Under the pieces are notes generated by a model. It worked only from the letters and a program-made list of their open reading frames with translations. It was not told the DNA's origin and searched no databases. A stretch of DNA of 28,045 nucleotides from a virus. Position 1 is the first letter of the stretch. Every line of letters begins with the position of its first letter. A program made the position numbers and the translations under genes. Shown here one piece after another: positions 14,941 through 22,838 of this stretch. Location of the stretch: the IMG/VR virus record IMGVR_UViG_3300048930_001357, positions 1 through 28,045 of that record; one strand, given 5' to 3'.

Positions 14941-15494
14941 GCGGCCAGGGCCCCCACCCGCGTCCGGATCCAGCCATAGAGGAAATCCTCCTGGCCCGGC
15001 CGCGCGCCGGCGATGGCGAAATAGCGTGCGCCCTGCAGGCAGTTCAGCGCCTTCAACAGCACGCCCTCGCCCTCGGCGCCACGCCGCTTCAGAAACGCCC
15101 GCAACGCCGACAGCGTCGCCGGGCCGATCTCCGCGTCCACCCTCAGGTCCGGATAGTCCGCCCCCTCCCGATTGAAGCCGTTCAAGGCCTCCTGCAAGAA
15201 CCCGATCGCGGTCGCCGGCCCCATGTTCACGCCGGTGTCGAACAGTTCCTCCGCCACGGCCGGCGAGCAGAAGGCCACCAGGTCAAAGCCCGGCGCCCGC
15301 CAATATCGCTCGCCATAGATCCGCACCGCTTCCGCCCGCGGCATCGCCGCCATCGCGCCCTGATAGCCATAGCCCCGCGCCACCGCCGCGGTGATCCCGC
15401 ACATGGTCTCGCCGCCCCGGTCGTTGGGGTGGTTGGCGTATCCGCCCTCCCGCCCGATCAGCGGATCGATCAACCGCTCCACCAAGTCGCTCAT
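14937..15494 (-). CDS. Endolysin: GH108 N-acetylmuramidase with C-terminal peptidoglycan-binding domain
   Basis: 185 aa, ATG at 15494 overlapping the upstream stop (ATGA). The N-terminal domain begins LIDPLIGREGGYANHPNDRGGETMCGIT: E16 of EGGY is the catalytic Glu of GH108 (ZliS-like) muramidases, and DRGGET..GIT is the second signature. YGERYW and FDTGVNMGPATAIGFLQEALN follow. The C-terminal half (DAEIGPATLSALRAFLKRRG, LNCLQGARYFAIAGARPGQEDFLYGWIRTRV) is the PG_binding_3-type domain that accompanies this family. No signal peptide, so export depends on the holin. Length is normal for the family. Confidence 0.9.
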   Translation of the reverse strand: MSDLVERLIDPLIGREGGYANHPNDRGGETMCGITAAVARGYGYQGAMAAMPRAEAVRIYGERYWRAPGFDLVAFCSPAVAEELFDTGVNMGPATAIGFLQEALNGFNREGADYPDLRVDAEIGPATLSALRAFLKRRGAEGEGVLLKALNCLQGARYFAIAGARPGQEDFLYGWIRTRVGALAA

Positions 15495-15751
15495 CGGCCC
15501 TGCTCCCGGTCTGCGATGCGGCTCTCGATGCGGTTCACGGTCTGGACCAGCGCCTGGGTCCGCTCGTCCACGCGCGCCACGGTCACCGCCAGCTTGCCGT
15601 CCTCGGCCGCCCGCATCTCCAGTTGCTGCACGCGCGCGTCCAGCTTGCCGCCCCACCAGATCAGCCCGCCGGTCTGGCCCGCCAGGCCGATGCTGAGCAC
15701 GATCACCCCCCACAGGGGGATCTTGAAGTCTATGAACGACGCCGATCTCAT
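15491..15751 (-). CDS. Small membrane protein with coiled coil, lysis cassette
   Basis: 86 aa from the ATG at 15751 (a GTG 30 bases upstream is possible). One membrane segment (IPLWGVIVLSIGLAGQTGGLIWWGG) is followed by a ~45-residue helical heptad-like region (LDARVQQLEMRAAEDGKLAVTVARVDERTQALVQTVNRIESRIADRE). Such proteins sit before phage endolysins and may serve as holin accessory or inner-spanin-like components. First gene of the lysis cassette, ~90 bases after the portal stop. Role inferred from layout. Confidence 0.65.
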   Translation of the reverse strand: MRSASFIDFKIPLWGVIVLSIGLAGQTGGLIWWGGKLDARVQQLEMRAAEDGKLAVTVARVDERTQALVQTVNRIESRIADREQGR

Positions 15752-15841
15752 CTCATGGCTCAAGGCAGATCCGGGCCTCACGCCCGCCTCCGTGTGGATA
15801 CTGATTGCTGTCTGGTCTGGCCGGCCCGGCCGGATCGCGCG

Positions 15842-17809
15842 CTAGCCGTCGCGCATGGCGCGCATCCGGTTCGTCTGCGCCTCGAAGGCGTCGATCTCCA
15901 GCTTGCGCGCCTCGTGCGCCCGGTCCTGCTCCAGGGCGGCGATGCGTCCCTGCGCGGCCTGCAGCGCCTGGACCAGCTTCATCATCTGCGCCTTGGCCGC
16001 CTCCACCTCCGGCGCCGCGCCCTTCACCTGGGCCGGCAGCATCGACGACAGCCGCTCGGCGATCTCGTCGGCGCCGGGCCAGTCCAGGTTCTTGGCCAAC
16101 AGGTCGCCGATGATCGGCGCGGCCGGCGGATAGGCGCGGATCAGCTCGATCATCTGCGTCGCGGCCTCTTCCCGCCGGCTGGTGAAGCTCGGCCCCGATC
16201 GAACCGTCAGGTCGTACTTGCCCACGGTCAGGTCGTAGATCTTCTCCACCTCGGCGATCCGGCCGGCCGCGTCCTGGGTTCGAACCTTGGTCGCCTGGTT
16301 CACCGGCGCGCGCCGCGCCTCGCCGCCGGGCCCCAGCACCCGCACCACCCGCGGCGTCGAATAGACCTTGGGGATCAGGTCGATCAGGATCCGCCCGGCG
16401 TGCCGGATCGCGCGGCTCAGGTTGTCGATGTAGTGGAAGGTCGAAACGTCCCCTTCCCGCTGCCGCGCCATGATCGCCCGCCCGCTGGTCTCGTTCGACC
16501 GCGCGCCCAGGCTGGCGTCGTAGAGCCCCATGATCGACTTCATGTCGTCCGAAGCGTTCAGCGCCTCCTGTAACGCGCCGGCCGGCACGCCGCTGAAACT
16601 CTGGCGCATGGGCGGCTCGGGCCCGTCGTATTCGATATAGGCGTGGGTCTGGGTGTTGGCCGTGGCCCACTTGGCCGCGTCGGTCTCGAACGCCCCCTTG
16701 CGCCCGATGAACGGCGTCTTGGGCGCCAGGGCCACCAGCTCGGTCGAAGTGGTCCGCCAATAGTTGAACATCCGCTGCGGGTCCTTGGCGTCCCGCACCA
16801 GGCTGCGCAGCCGCCGCCGCCCGTCGACGTGCAGCTCCTCGCCATAGACCGGCACGATGGGAATGAACTTCCCGGCCCAGTCCACGGTCTCCAGCACCTG
16901 CGCTCCGGTCATCAGCCGCTGGGTCACCTTGTGGCCCGCCACCTCCCGCGGCCGCCCCACCACGCTCACGCCCAGGGCATCGAACAGCGCCTTCTGCGCC
17001 TGGTAGGCCGACAGCTCCATCGTCTGCCCGTCCGACAACGCTACGATGGCCCGCTTGACCACCTCGCGCCGCCAGTACTCGGCCACCATCACCCGGTCGC
17101 CCTCGATCCACGGCGTCTCCGCCTCGCCCGCCGCCTCCCAGTCCACCGCGTCCGCGCCCTTCCAGCGCGCCGCGAACGCCGCCTTGGGCAGGGTGTCGAC
17201 CACGAAGGCGGTGTTCCAGTCCGAGGAATCGGCCGCCGTCGCGTTCGGGTCGCCATAGATCGAGAACGGGTTGGCCACCCGCTCGATCACGATGTCCTGG
17301 TCGAACCCGTCGTCGCGGGCATAGCGCGTGTTGATCCGGAAATAGCCGAACCCGCCCGTCACCGCGAAGTCGAGCGCGGTGTCATAGGCCACCTCCGCGT
17401 CGCTCGACTGCTCGATGTGGCGGATCAGGCCGTTGAAGATCTCGGCCGTCTCCGGGTCCGCCGCGTCGTCCACCGGATGGCACACGATCGCCGGCTTGTT
17501 CAGCCGCGCGTCGTTCACCACCTGGCGGATGAAGGCCGGCAACCGGTTAATCGTCAGGCAGGGACGCCCGTCCAACTCTCGGTCGCGCCGCACCTTGTCC
17601 GGCCACTGCTCGCCCAGCCGCGCGAACCGGATGTCGTCCAGCGCCTCGCGCCGGTTCTCCGCCTCGTGCTCGCACGCCAGCGCGAACGCCTCGCGGGCGT
17701 CCTTCAGGATGTCATCTTCAGTCAATGGGATCTCCAGGCCGACGGCGAGCGCCGCCTCGGCGGGTCTCGGCGAATAGGGACTAGCCGACCGTTGCCGACT
17801 TGATGTCAC
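15842..17809 (-). CDS. Portal protein, P22-type
   Basis: 655 aa, GTG start at 17809 with no clear ribosome-binding site. The sequence shows the P22-portal family plan: N-terminal DILKDAREAFALACEHEAENRREALDDIRF, then LGEQWPDKVRRDRELDGRPCLTINRLPAFIRQVVND, ARLNKPAIVCHPVD, GFGYFRINTRYARDDGFDQDIVIERV, DAKDPQRMFNYWRTTSTELVALAPKTPFIG, NETSGRAIMARQREGD and a C-terminal helical stretch with many Gln/Ala. It forms the dodecameric DNA channel and is the docking site for terminase. Unusually, ~3 kb of cargo separates it from the terminase gene. A piece of its 5' end is repeated at 18588-18710. Confidence 0.9.
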   Translation of the reverse strand: MTSSRQRSASPYSPRPAEAALAVGLEIPLTEDDILKDAREAFALACEHEAENRREALDDIRFARLGEQWPDKVRRDRELDGRPCLTINRLPAFIRQVVNDARLNKPAIVCHPVDDAADPETAEIFNGLIRHIEQSSDAEVAYDTALDFAVTGGFGYFRINTRYARDDGFDQDIVIERVANPFSIYGDPNATAADSSDWNTAFVVDTLPKAAFAARWKGADAVDWEAAGEAETPWIEGDRVMVAEYWRREVVKRAIVALSDGQTMELSAYQAQKALFDALGVSVVGRPREVAGHKVTQRLMTGAQVLETVDWAGKFIPIVPVYGEELHVDGRRRLRSLVRDAKDPQRMFNYWRTTSTELVALAPKTPFIGRKGAFETDAAKWATANTQTHAYIEYDGPEPPMRQSFSGVPAGALQEALNASDDMKSIMGLYDASLGARSNETSGRAIMARQREGDVSTFHYIDNLSRAIRHAGRILIDLIPKVYSTPRVVRVLGPGGEARRAPVNQATKVRTQDAAGRIAEVEKIYDLTVGKYDLTVRSGPSFTSRREEAATQMIELIRAYPPAAPIIGDLLAKNLDWPGADEIAERLSSMLPAQVKGAAPEVEAAKAQMMKLVQALQAAQGRIAALEQDRAHEARKLEIDAFEAQTNRMRAMRDG

Positions 17810-17832
17810 GCGCTATGTTCACTTTTTGTTTT
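17709..17832. repeat. Direct repeat copy 1, portal 5' end plus AATGTTCACTTTTTG-type element
   Basis: This stretch covers the portal start region and is similar to 18588-18710. Both begin ATGTCATCTTCAGTCAA, share GGGATCTCCAGGCCGACG, diverge in the middle, and end in ATGTTCACTTTTTGTTTT. Spacing between the shared parts differs by one base. The two copies flank the rightward lipoprotein gene. Confidence 0.75.
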
Positions 17833-17873
17833 TTCGCCACTAGTCTGCAAAAGCTCGGTCGGAGAGTGAAAAG

Positions 17874-18530
17874 ATGCGGCGGTTCGTTCTGGGTCTTGCG
17901 ATTTTGGCTATCGCCGGCTGCGCGCCATCAGAGACGCAAGTGAAGAGTTCGAAGCAGCAGCCGGCGCCTGACACCCGGGAATGGACGAATATTGAACCCG
18001 GACCGATCACGCCCCACCGCCTTCCGGCGGACGCCATCCTGCCCGATCAGCACACTGAGGCCGACATTTGGACGATTGATCCGCTTCCGGCGGTCGAGAT
18101 CGATGATCCCGGTGAGACCTACCGCTTTGTCACCCACGAAGGCCACGTGTCCTGTTCGGCGAAGTATAGCGAACATGGCGCCGAAATGACCTGCGACGCT
18201 GGGAAGTTGCGCCTGATCTGCGACAAGACCGATTGCCGGACACGACGCCTGGAACGTGCGGCCCCGAAGACCAGGGGCCAGTTGCCCGGAATGTGCACCG
18301 GACCCGATTGCTCAGCGCCGCCCTGGACGGGTGCGCGCGCCAGATCCGCAACGCCAGAGACCGGGACTGGCATGGTCGTCAGGTTGGACGGCGGCCTAAG
18401 ATGCCTCGCCGTCGCCCGGGCCATCATCTGCAGGCGCGCCGATGGAACACGATTCCTATTCTCCACAGATGAACTTACTGAAGAGAAAGATGACCCGGAA
18501 CGCGTCGGCCTTATTGATGACGTTATCTAG
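17874..18530 (+). CDS. Rightward lipoprotein cargo gene
   Basis: 218 aa. ATG has GGAGAG seven bases upstream. The N-terminus MRRFVLGLAILAIAGC is a short lipoprotein signal with lipobox AIAGC (Cys16). The mature part starts polar and Pro-rich, then a domain with several cysteines (HVSCSAKYSEHGAEMTCDAGKLRLICDKTDCRTRR, GMCTGPDCSAPP, LRCLAVARAIICRRADGTRFLF) probably stabilised by disulphides in the periplasm. It runs opposite to the phage operon and is flanked by direct repeats carrying part of the portal 5' end, so it looks like an inserted moron. Function unknown; surface or periplasmic modification of the lysogen is possible. Confidence 0.75.
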   Translation: MRRFVLGLAILAIAGCAPSETQVKSSKQQPAPDTREWTNIEPGPITPHRLPADAILPDQHTEADIWTIDPLPAVEIDDPGETYRFVTHEGHVSCSAKYSEHGAEMTCDAGKLRLICDKTDCRTRRLERAAPKTRGQLPGMCTGPDCSAPPWTGARARSATPETGTGMVVRLDGGLRCLAVARAIICRRADGTRFLFSTDELTEEKDDPERVGLIDDVI

Positions 18531-18587
18531 AAAGGGAGACCAGATCTAAGACGAACAAGAGGGTCAGGAATTTTTTCTTCAACGTCC

Positions 18588-18710
18588 ATGTCATCTTCAG
18601 TCAAAGGGATCTCCAGGCCGACGAATGGCGACGTCTTGGCAGCGGTCGGCGAACGGGCGACAAGCGGACCGTCGCCGGCATCGCCTTGAACAATGTTCAC
18701 TTTTTGTTTT
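18588..18710. repeat. Direct repeat copy 2, relict of the portal 5' end
   Basis: The minus-strand frame reads ...VGLEIPLTEDD, identical to the portal N-terminus at about residues 24-34, then runs off into unrelated sequence. It is a decayed duplicate of the portal start rather than a gene. It ends in AATGTTCACTTTTTGTTTT like copy 1. The sequence TGAACA-A-TGTTCA, a perfect inverted repeat, lies at 18687-18699. Confidence 0.7.
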
Positions 18711-18754
18711 AACTTGTGCAGTCTTTCGACTTGGCACGCTGCAGGGGGTATTCG

Positions 18755-19177
18755 ATGCAAGCACCGCCGGTAGGACCGCGACGCGGGCGTCTTCCCCTCT
18801 ACTTCGCGCTGAGTGCATGGCCACTATTGGCCTCAGCGACGTGGGCTCTTTCGGCGCTGTCGCTTGGCCCATTTGACGCGATGCGGACGATCACCGCCGG
18901 GGCGGGCTTGCTCTTTCTAGTCGCTGTGTTCTGGACATCGATCCGGCTCGCGCTCCCGGCCGCGAATGAGCATCAGGGAAAGGCCCGAAGGGCGTTTGCA
19001 ATAGCCCTGCTTGCCCTAGGTCCGGGCGCAATGTTCCTGACCGCCTTTCGCGGAGTTGTAGATGTTGGACAATACTATGTCTTCGCCGTCGGCGCCCCGA
19101 TCGTGGTCTGCTTCCTTGCGTTCCACCTCTGCTGCTTAGCCGTCGTCGCTGTGAGAACACCTCCGCCCTACCCGTAG
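18755..19177 (+). CDS. Rightward four-segment membrane protein cargo gene
   Basis: 140 aa from the ATG at 18755, six bases after AGGGGG. A basic N-terminus (PPVGPRRGRL) precedes four membrane segments (about residues 15-35, 40-65, 80-100 and 105-130), with a polar loop ANEHQGKARR between the second and third. It lies between the second and third copies of the AATGTTCACTTTTTG element, on the strand opposite to the phage operon. No family recognised. By analogy with other phage morons it may alter the lysogen envelope or block superinfection; that is speculation. Confidence 0.7.
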   Translation: MQAPPVGPRRGRLPLYFALSAWPLLASATWALSALSLGPFDAMRTITAGAGLLFLVAVFWTSIRLALPAANEHQGKARRAFAIALLALGPGAMFLTAFRGVVDVGQYYVFAVGAPIVVCFLAFHLCCLAVVAVRTPPPYP

Positions 19178-19219
19178 AAATCGCCGAATGACATCAATGA
19201 GACGGCTAAGGCGTTCCCC

Positions 19220-19235
19220 AATGTTCACTTTTTGC
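19220..19235. repeat. Third copy of the AATGTTCACTTTTTG element
   Basis: AATGTTCACTTTTTGC at 19220-19235 matches the ends of both direct repeats (17815-17829, 18692-18707). It follows the end of the second rightward gene by ~40 bases. No convincing gene follows it on the plus strand, so here it marks a module edge rather than an active start. Confidence 0.6.
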
Positions 19236-19240
19236 TCTGA

Positions 19241-19257
19241 GCCAGATGACATCTGGC
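19241..19257. terminator. Perfect hairpin between convergent genes
   Basis: GCCAGAT-GAC-ATCTGGC, a perfect 7-bp stem with a 3-base loop, lies between the rightward gene ending at 19177 and the leftward gene ending at 19359. A second hairpin, AAGGCC-TCGAT-GGCCTT, lies near 19328-19344. Neither has a T run, but the position between convergent genes fits transcription ends. Confidence 0.4.
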
Positions 19258-19358
19258 CGCTCTAGTGCTCGGCGCCGCATCTGTTCGGCCTTCCGGCTCG
19301 TCCGTCACGCAGCAAGCCGTGACCACCAAAGGCCTCGATGGCCTTCTGGAGGCAGACC

Positions 19359-19934
19359 TCAAGACGATCCAGCGCCCTTTATCATGAAGAAAAGTGCCAA
19401 AATACACGGAGACATAATCACTGAGGCGCCAATCACGACCTCTGCCCACCACCATGTGGCCGAGCGAAAAGGCCGCCTGAAATCAGAAATGAATCCAAAA
19501 TGCCGGCCAAAAATGGTAAACATTAGAGTCGCGTATACGGCCACAAGCTCATAAATAACAAGCAAAATTATATAGGGGAGCGGAAAAATATCCATTGCTG
19601 CAACAGGAATTGATAATATTGCACCATAGAATATAACTAGAATGTACCCAATCTTTAGATATGGAAATCGACCACTAACAATCCAATCTCGAAACGGGAG
19701 CAACGGCAGCCCAAATACAAATGTTACTGGCGTCATGACTATCGTCGCAACTATACCCGCCACCACCTGGAGGAAAAACCGATCCCCTCCCGTCATCGAG
19801 CCAAGAACGGTTGTAAAGGTCAACAAAATGGACATGAACAAGCAGGCGGCAAAAAATATCGCCGACCCGATGGTGACCGGTCGAGTGCGCGGAGCTGGGC
19901 GCTCGCCTTGACTGAGATCGTCGTTCAAAATCAA
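19359..19934 (-). CDS. Membrane protein, diverged member of the putative immunity family
   Basis: 191 aa. The first codon is TTG (19934); a TTG six bases further in has GGGGGG at better spacing, so the exact start is uncertain. Four or five membrane segments are visible. The core LPLLPFRDWIVSGRFPYLKIGYILV and the later YELVAVYATLMFTIFGRHFGF match the equivalent parts of the proteins at 22239 and 22839 (LP.VP....VS..FPFLR.GY; HGEAIA.IAT..FAV.APRLG), so the three are paralogues. It follows the effector candidate at 19956-20816 by 21 bases. An immunity role is inferred from the repeated pairing of this family with effector-like genes. Confidence 0.65.
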   Translation of the reverse strand: MILNDDLSQGERPAPRTRPVTIGSAIFFAACLFMSILLTFTTVLGSMTGGDRFFLQVVAGIVATIVMTPVTFVFGLPLLPFRDWIVSGRFPYLKIGYILVIFYGAILSIPVAAMDIFPLPYIILLVIYELVAVYATLMFTIFGRHFGFISDFRRPFRSATWWWAEVVIGASVIMSPCILALFFMIKGAGSS

Positions 19935-19955
19935 GCCCCCCGGCCGTAATACAAC

Positions 19956-20816
19956 CTAATAGAGCATATTGCGGTCGCGACTGCGAAACAAAAGCGGTCC
20001 AACGAGCATGTTGAGGAGCGGCGAACCGCCATTTCCAACACCGACAGAGCGTGACGCGGCGCCGCCATTCGGCAGATCGACGGCAAAATTATGGACAACG
20101 CCGACCTTCCGCGGCGACCGATCAAATATGTGCGAATCTCTCGTGATATTTGCGACGCCGCCTGTGGCGGGATCCACCAAATTCTCGATATCGTCTAGTG
20201 GGCCGACATACTTATCAGCGAGCTCGTATATTTCTCTCTCGTACTTATTATCTGGCCTGTATTTAAATTTCCATCCCATTGCGTCGGATTTGTCGCCCGT
20301 CTTCGTTGGCATTTTTCGTATATCATGCGGAGCCGGAGCATAGAGCTGGTCACGCTGAATGTCCGGGTTCGTTGTTCCGGGCCGCGCGCTTGTATCTACG
20401 AGGTATATGTGAGAGTTCGGGTCTTGAAGCACTTGCGAAAGAGTTTGACGACCACCACGCCAAGTCGCTGCATTTATCGCAGAAATCTGATCCGGGGGCA
20501 ACGTCGACATAATCTCGCTCATCGGCGCCTCACGAAGCCGGCCGTCGATGTCGTAGATTATTCCCGTGGTTGGGGCTTCACGTCGAGTGGCGGCGAGCCG
20601 CTGATCTTGGGACATGAATGGAAGGTAGCCGCCACCGTCACGACCTCTCACGCCGGCAAGGCCCAGGATTTCGTTCGTCATGGTCTCGCGTTGCGCGGCC
20701 TCGAGCTGCTGACCGCCCACCACGGGTTTCGATGGTCTTCGGCCATAGATCCGCGTCCTTCTGGTCTCGCGAAAATCAGTCGGAAGCAGCGCTGATGGCC
20801 GCGTCACCCCATCCAC
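19956..20816 (-). CDS. Effector/toxin candidate paired with a membrane protein
   Basis: 286 aa from a GTG overlapping the terminase end by 13 bases; an ATG at 20681 (Met46) would give a 241-aa form. The N-terminus is basic and GC-rich in coding (RETRRTRIYGRRPSKPVVGG). The rest is increasingly AT-rich and includes TGIIYDIDGRL, NSHIYLVDTSARPG, an acidic helix (YEREIYELADKYVGPLDDIENLVD) and a C-terminal VGVVHNFAVDLPNGGAASRS...SPLLNMLVGPLLFRSRD. No catalytic family recognised. The composition gradient (conserved-looking N-terminus, foreign C-terminus) and the following membrane paralogue match the layout of the hydrolase cassette at 22239-24467, so I infer an effector/immunity pair. Confidence 0.5.
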   Translation of the reverse strand: MDGVTRPSALLPTDFRETRRTRIYGRRPSKPVVGGQQLEAAQRETMTNEILGLAGVRGRDGGGYLPFMSQDQRLAATRREAPTTGIIYDIDGRLREAPMSEIMSTLPPDQISAINAATWRGGRQTLSQVLQDPNSHIYLVDTSARPGTTNPDIQRDQLYAPAPHDIRKMPTKTGDKSDAMGWKFKYRPDNKYEREIYELADKYVGPLDDIENLVDPATGGVANITRDSHIFDRSPRKVGVVHNFAVDLPNGGAASRSVGVGNGGSPLLNMLVGPLLFRSRDRNMLY

Positions 20817-22132
20817 GCCTGCACCCCGCCCGGCTCGCGCGCCTTCGCCGGCCGCGCCGCCGCCGCGCCCCGGCGGTTCAGCGCGAACTCGCCGAACGCG
20901 TCGGCGCCGTGGCTCGCCTGGTCATGCAGCGGCCCGGCATAGCTGCGCGTCGCCCGGCTCCAGCGTTTTCGGTAGGCCCGCAGCCGCTCCAGCCCGGGCC
21001 CGCACCGCTCGGCGTCGAACCAGGTGACCGGGATCATCAGCCGCGCGGCGTTCACCCGTTCCTCCGGGTCGGTCGCCACGCCCACCGAGACCGGTCGCAC
21101 GCCCAGCCCGTCCAGGGTCTCCAGCCGCGAACGCCCCTGCGCGCCCAGCTCGCGCACCATCACATCGTGCGGCAGGTGGTGGGTCCCGTAGACATAGGGC
21201 TTGGCCGCGATCGCCTCGCGCACGATGGACGACAGCCCCTCGCCACCCACCTCGTAATAGTCGATGGCGCGCACCTCGCGCCCGGCCTGCTGGAAGAACC
21301 AGATGGCCGTGTAGTCGTCGATGCCGAGGTCCCAGGCCGTGTCGACCTTGAGGCCCGGATCGTGCGGAACCCGGCCGATACGGCCGCCCCGCTCCGCCTC
21401 ACCCAACAGGCCCGCGTAATAGGCGCCGGGCGCCGCAGCGTCGAAATCCACCAGATATTCCGAGGCGAAGCGCGCCTCGCCCTCTTCTCTTGAACCGGTT
21501 TCGGCGATCAGCTCGGCGCGCTCCCGCGCCAGTTGCGCCTTCGTGAACACGCCGGTCTCGGTCGCCGGCGACTTCAGCGCGAACCAGGCGGGATCCGCAG
21601 CCCGCGAGTCGAACGACCGCGTGGCGTGGTTCCGCCCTCGCGGCGTCCACAGGAACAGCGCCCAGCCGCCGTTCTCCGCCAGGATCGGCCGGATGTAGGT
21701 CCAGCTGTCCGGCTTGGCCAAGGCCCACTCCGAGAACACCACGCCCAGCGGCGGCGAGCCCATCAGGCTGTCGTAGTTGTCCGACCCCAGCACCTGCCAG
21801 CGCGAGCCGTTGACCAGCTCGATCTGCATCTCGCCGGCCAGGGTGCGCGCGCGCATCTCCGGCGGGAACGCCTCGTCGATCCGCCTGCGGCCGGTGTGCG
21901 GGTTCACCGCGTCCCAGATCGCCTTGCGCCCCTGCGAGGCCTCCGGCAGCAGGTGCCAGTAGATCCCCGGCCGCGCCACGGCCTGGGTGGCCGTCCAGTG
22001 CAGCGCCACCTCGTCCTTGCCCCATCGGCGGTGCGCCGCCACGTCGGCCCGCAGCCCGCCCTCCTGCAGGTAGCGCCACAGCGCCATCTGATAGGGCCTG
22101 GGCTCCCACCCGCTGGGCAGGCGAAGCGTCAC
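20804..22132 (-). CDS. terL: Terminase large subunit
   Basis: 442 aa, GTG start. The ATPase domain has Walker A AHRRWGKDE (about residues 33-41) and Walker B GVVFSEW (130-136), with the coupling region LFLWTPRGRN. The C-terminal RNase-H-like nuclease domain shows VDTAWDLGIDDYTAIWFF (D264/D268) and HDQASHGADAFGEF (D411), the acidic residues that bind metal. It packages DNA into the procapsid through the portal. No clear small subunit is adjacent; candidates are the small genes at 26144-27314. Cargo genes lie on both sides, which is unusual, since large terminase and portal genes are normally neighbours. Confidence 0.9.
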   Translation of the reverse strand: MTLRLPSGWEPRPYQMALWRYLQEGGLRADVAAHRRWGKDEVALHWTATQAVARPGIYWHLLPEASQGRKAIWDAVNPHTGRRRIDEAFPPEMRARTLAGEMQIELVNGSRWQVLGSDNYDSLMGSPPLGVVFSEWALAKPDSWTYIRPILAENGGWALFLWTPRGRNHATRSFDSRAADPAWFALKSPATETGVFTKAQLARERAELIAETGSREEGEARFASEYLVDFDAAAPGAYYAGLLGEAERGGRIGRVPHDPGLKVDTAWDLGIDDYTAIWFFQQAGREVRAIDYYEVGGEGLSSIVREAIAAKPYVYGTHHLPHDVMVRELGAQGRSRLETLDGLGVRPVSVGVATDPEERVNAARLMIPVTWFDAERCGPGLERLRAYRKRWSRATRSYAGPLHDQASHGADAFGEFALNRRGAAAARPAKAREPGGVQAWMG

Positions 22133-22238
22133 ACCGGGCGAACCGGACGATGTCGGAATAGCGTACTCCCGCAGGCGATCTGACGCCCGCCGAACAGCGG
22201 AACTCTAGAGTTGGACGCCGGTCAAGAACCGGCAGCGA

Positions 22239-22814
22239 TCAGGCTTCGTCGCCCCGCATCGTCATTCCCAGCCGGGGCGCGAGCACGGCGAACATGATCG
22301 TGGCGATCAGAGCAATCGCCTCACCATGCACGAGATAGAGCGCGATCCCGTTCAAGTCGCCACCGACGCCCCCGAATGCGAGCCCGAACAGGACTGAAAA
22401 CATTGCAGCGTAGAGGGCCACGCCCACGTATCCGATGCGCAGAAACGGAAATCGCCAAGACACAACCTTGCTTTGGAATGGCACGCCGGGCAGCATCAAA
22501 ATCCAGCTGACCAACGAAATTGGCGCAAGCACGACGTGCGCACCCCACAAACTACTAAAGAACACATCCAACGGCGGATTCTTCAGTGGTCCCGGATTTC
22601 TATGACTGTCATATACCATGGAAGACACAAGAACGATATACATCGCCACATACATGGAGAGATACAAGGTCGCGAAGATCTTAACCCAATTCGGTGACCT
22701 ACCCCAAAATCTCTTCCAGTCCCGCCACTCCTTTTTTATTGCGTTTATGTAAAGGGCCGCTTCCTCGCGATAAGTGATCGGCTTTTGCGATGGGTCGTTG
22801 TCGTTGATCCGCAT
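22239..22814 (-). CDS. Membrane protein, putative immunity protein (second tandem copy)
   Basis: 191 aa. N-terminal cytoplasmic part with PITYREEAALYINAIKKEWRDWKRFW, then four or five membrane segments beginning IFATLYLSMYVAMYIVLV. The motifs ILMLPGVPFQSKVVSWRFPFLRIGYV and HGEAIALIATIMFAVLAPRLG are shared with the adjacent gene at 22839, so the two are recent paralogues; a more distant copy is at 19359. It starts 24 bases after its paralogue's stop and is AT-richer than the terminase gene that follows. Tandem immunity genes are common in toxin modules; here the role rests on the upstream hydrolase-like gene. Confidence 0.7.
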   Translation of the reverse strand: MRINDNDPSQKPITYREEAALYINAIKKEWRDWKRFWGRSPNWVKIFATLYLSMYVAMYIVLVSSMVYDSHRNPGPLKNPPLDVFFSSLWGAHVVLAPISLVSWILMLPGVPFQSKVVSWRFPFLRIGYVGVALYAAMFSVLFGLAFGGVGGDLNGIALYLVHGEAIALIATIMFAVLAPRLGMTMRGDEA

Positions 22815-22838
22815 TTCGGTCCAGCCCTTGTCGCGACA

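Noticed and set aside
16643-17803. Long plus-strand frame opposite the portal gene
   Set aside because: Mirror of a well-supported portal gene, with no family features and Arg/His-rich composition.
18527-18700. Minus-strand frame with VGLEIPLTEDD as a possible small gene
   Set aside because: The matching part is a relict of the portal 5' end and the remainder has no recognisable features; better treated as a decayed duplicate.
22220-22240. GTTCTTGACC with GATC-N7-GTTC upstream of the terminase gene, a fourth possible LexA-box promoter
   Set aside because: One half-site is GATC instead of GTTC and there is no acceptable -10 at 16-18 bases. It also forms a 6-bp hairpin (GCCGGT-CAAGA-ACCGGC) that may be a transcript end of the upstream gene.
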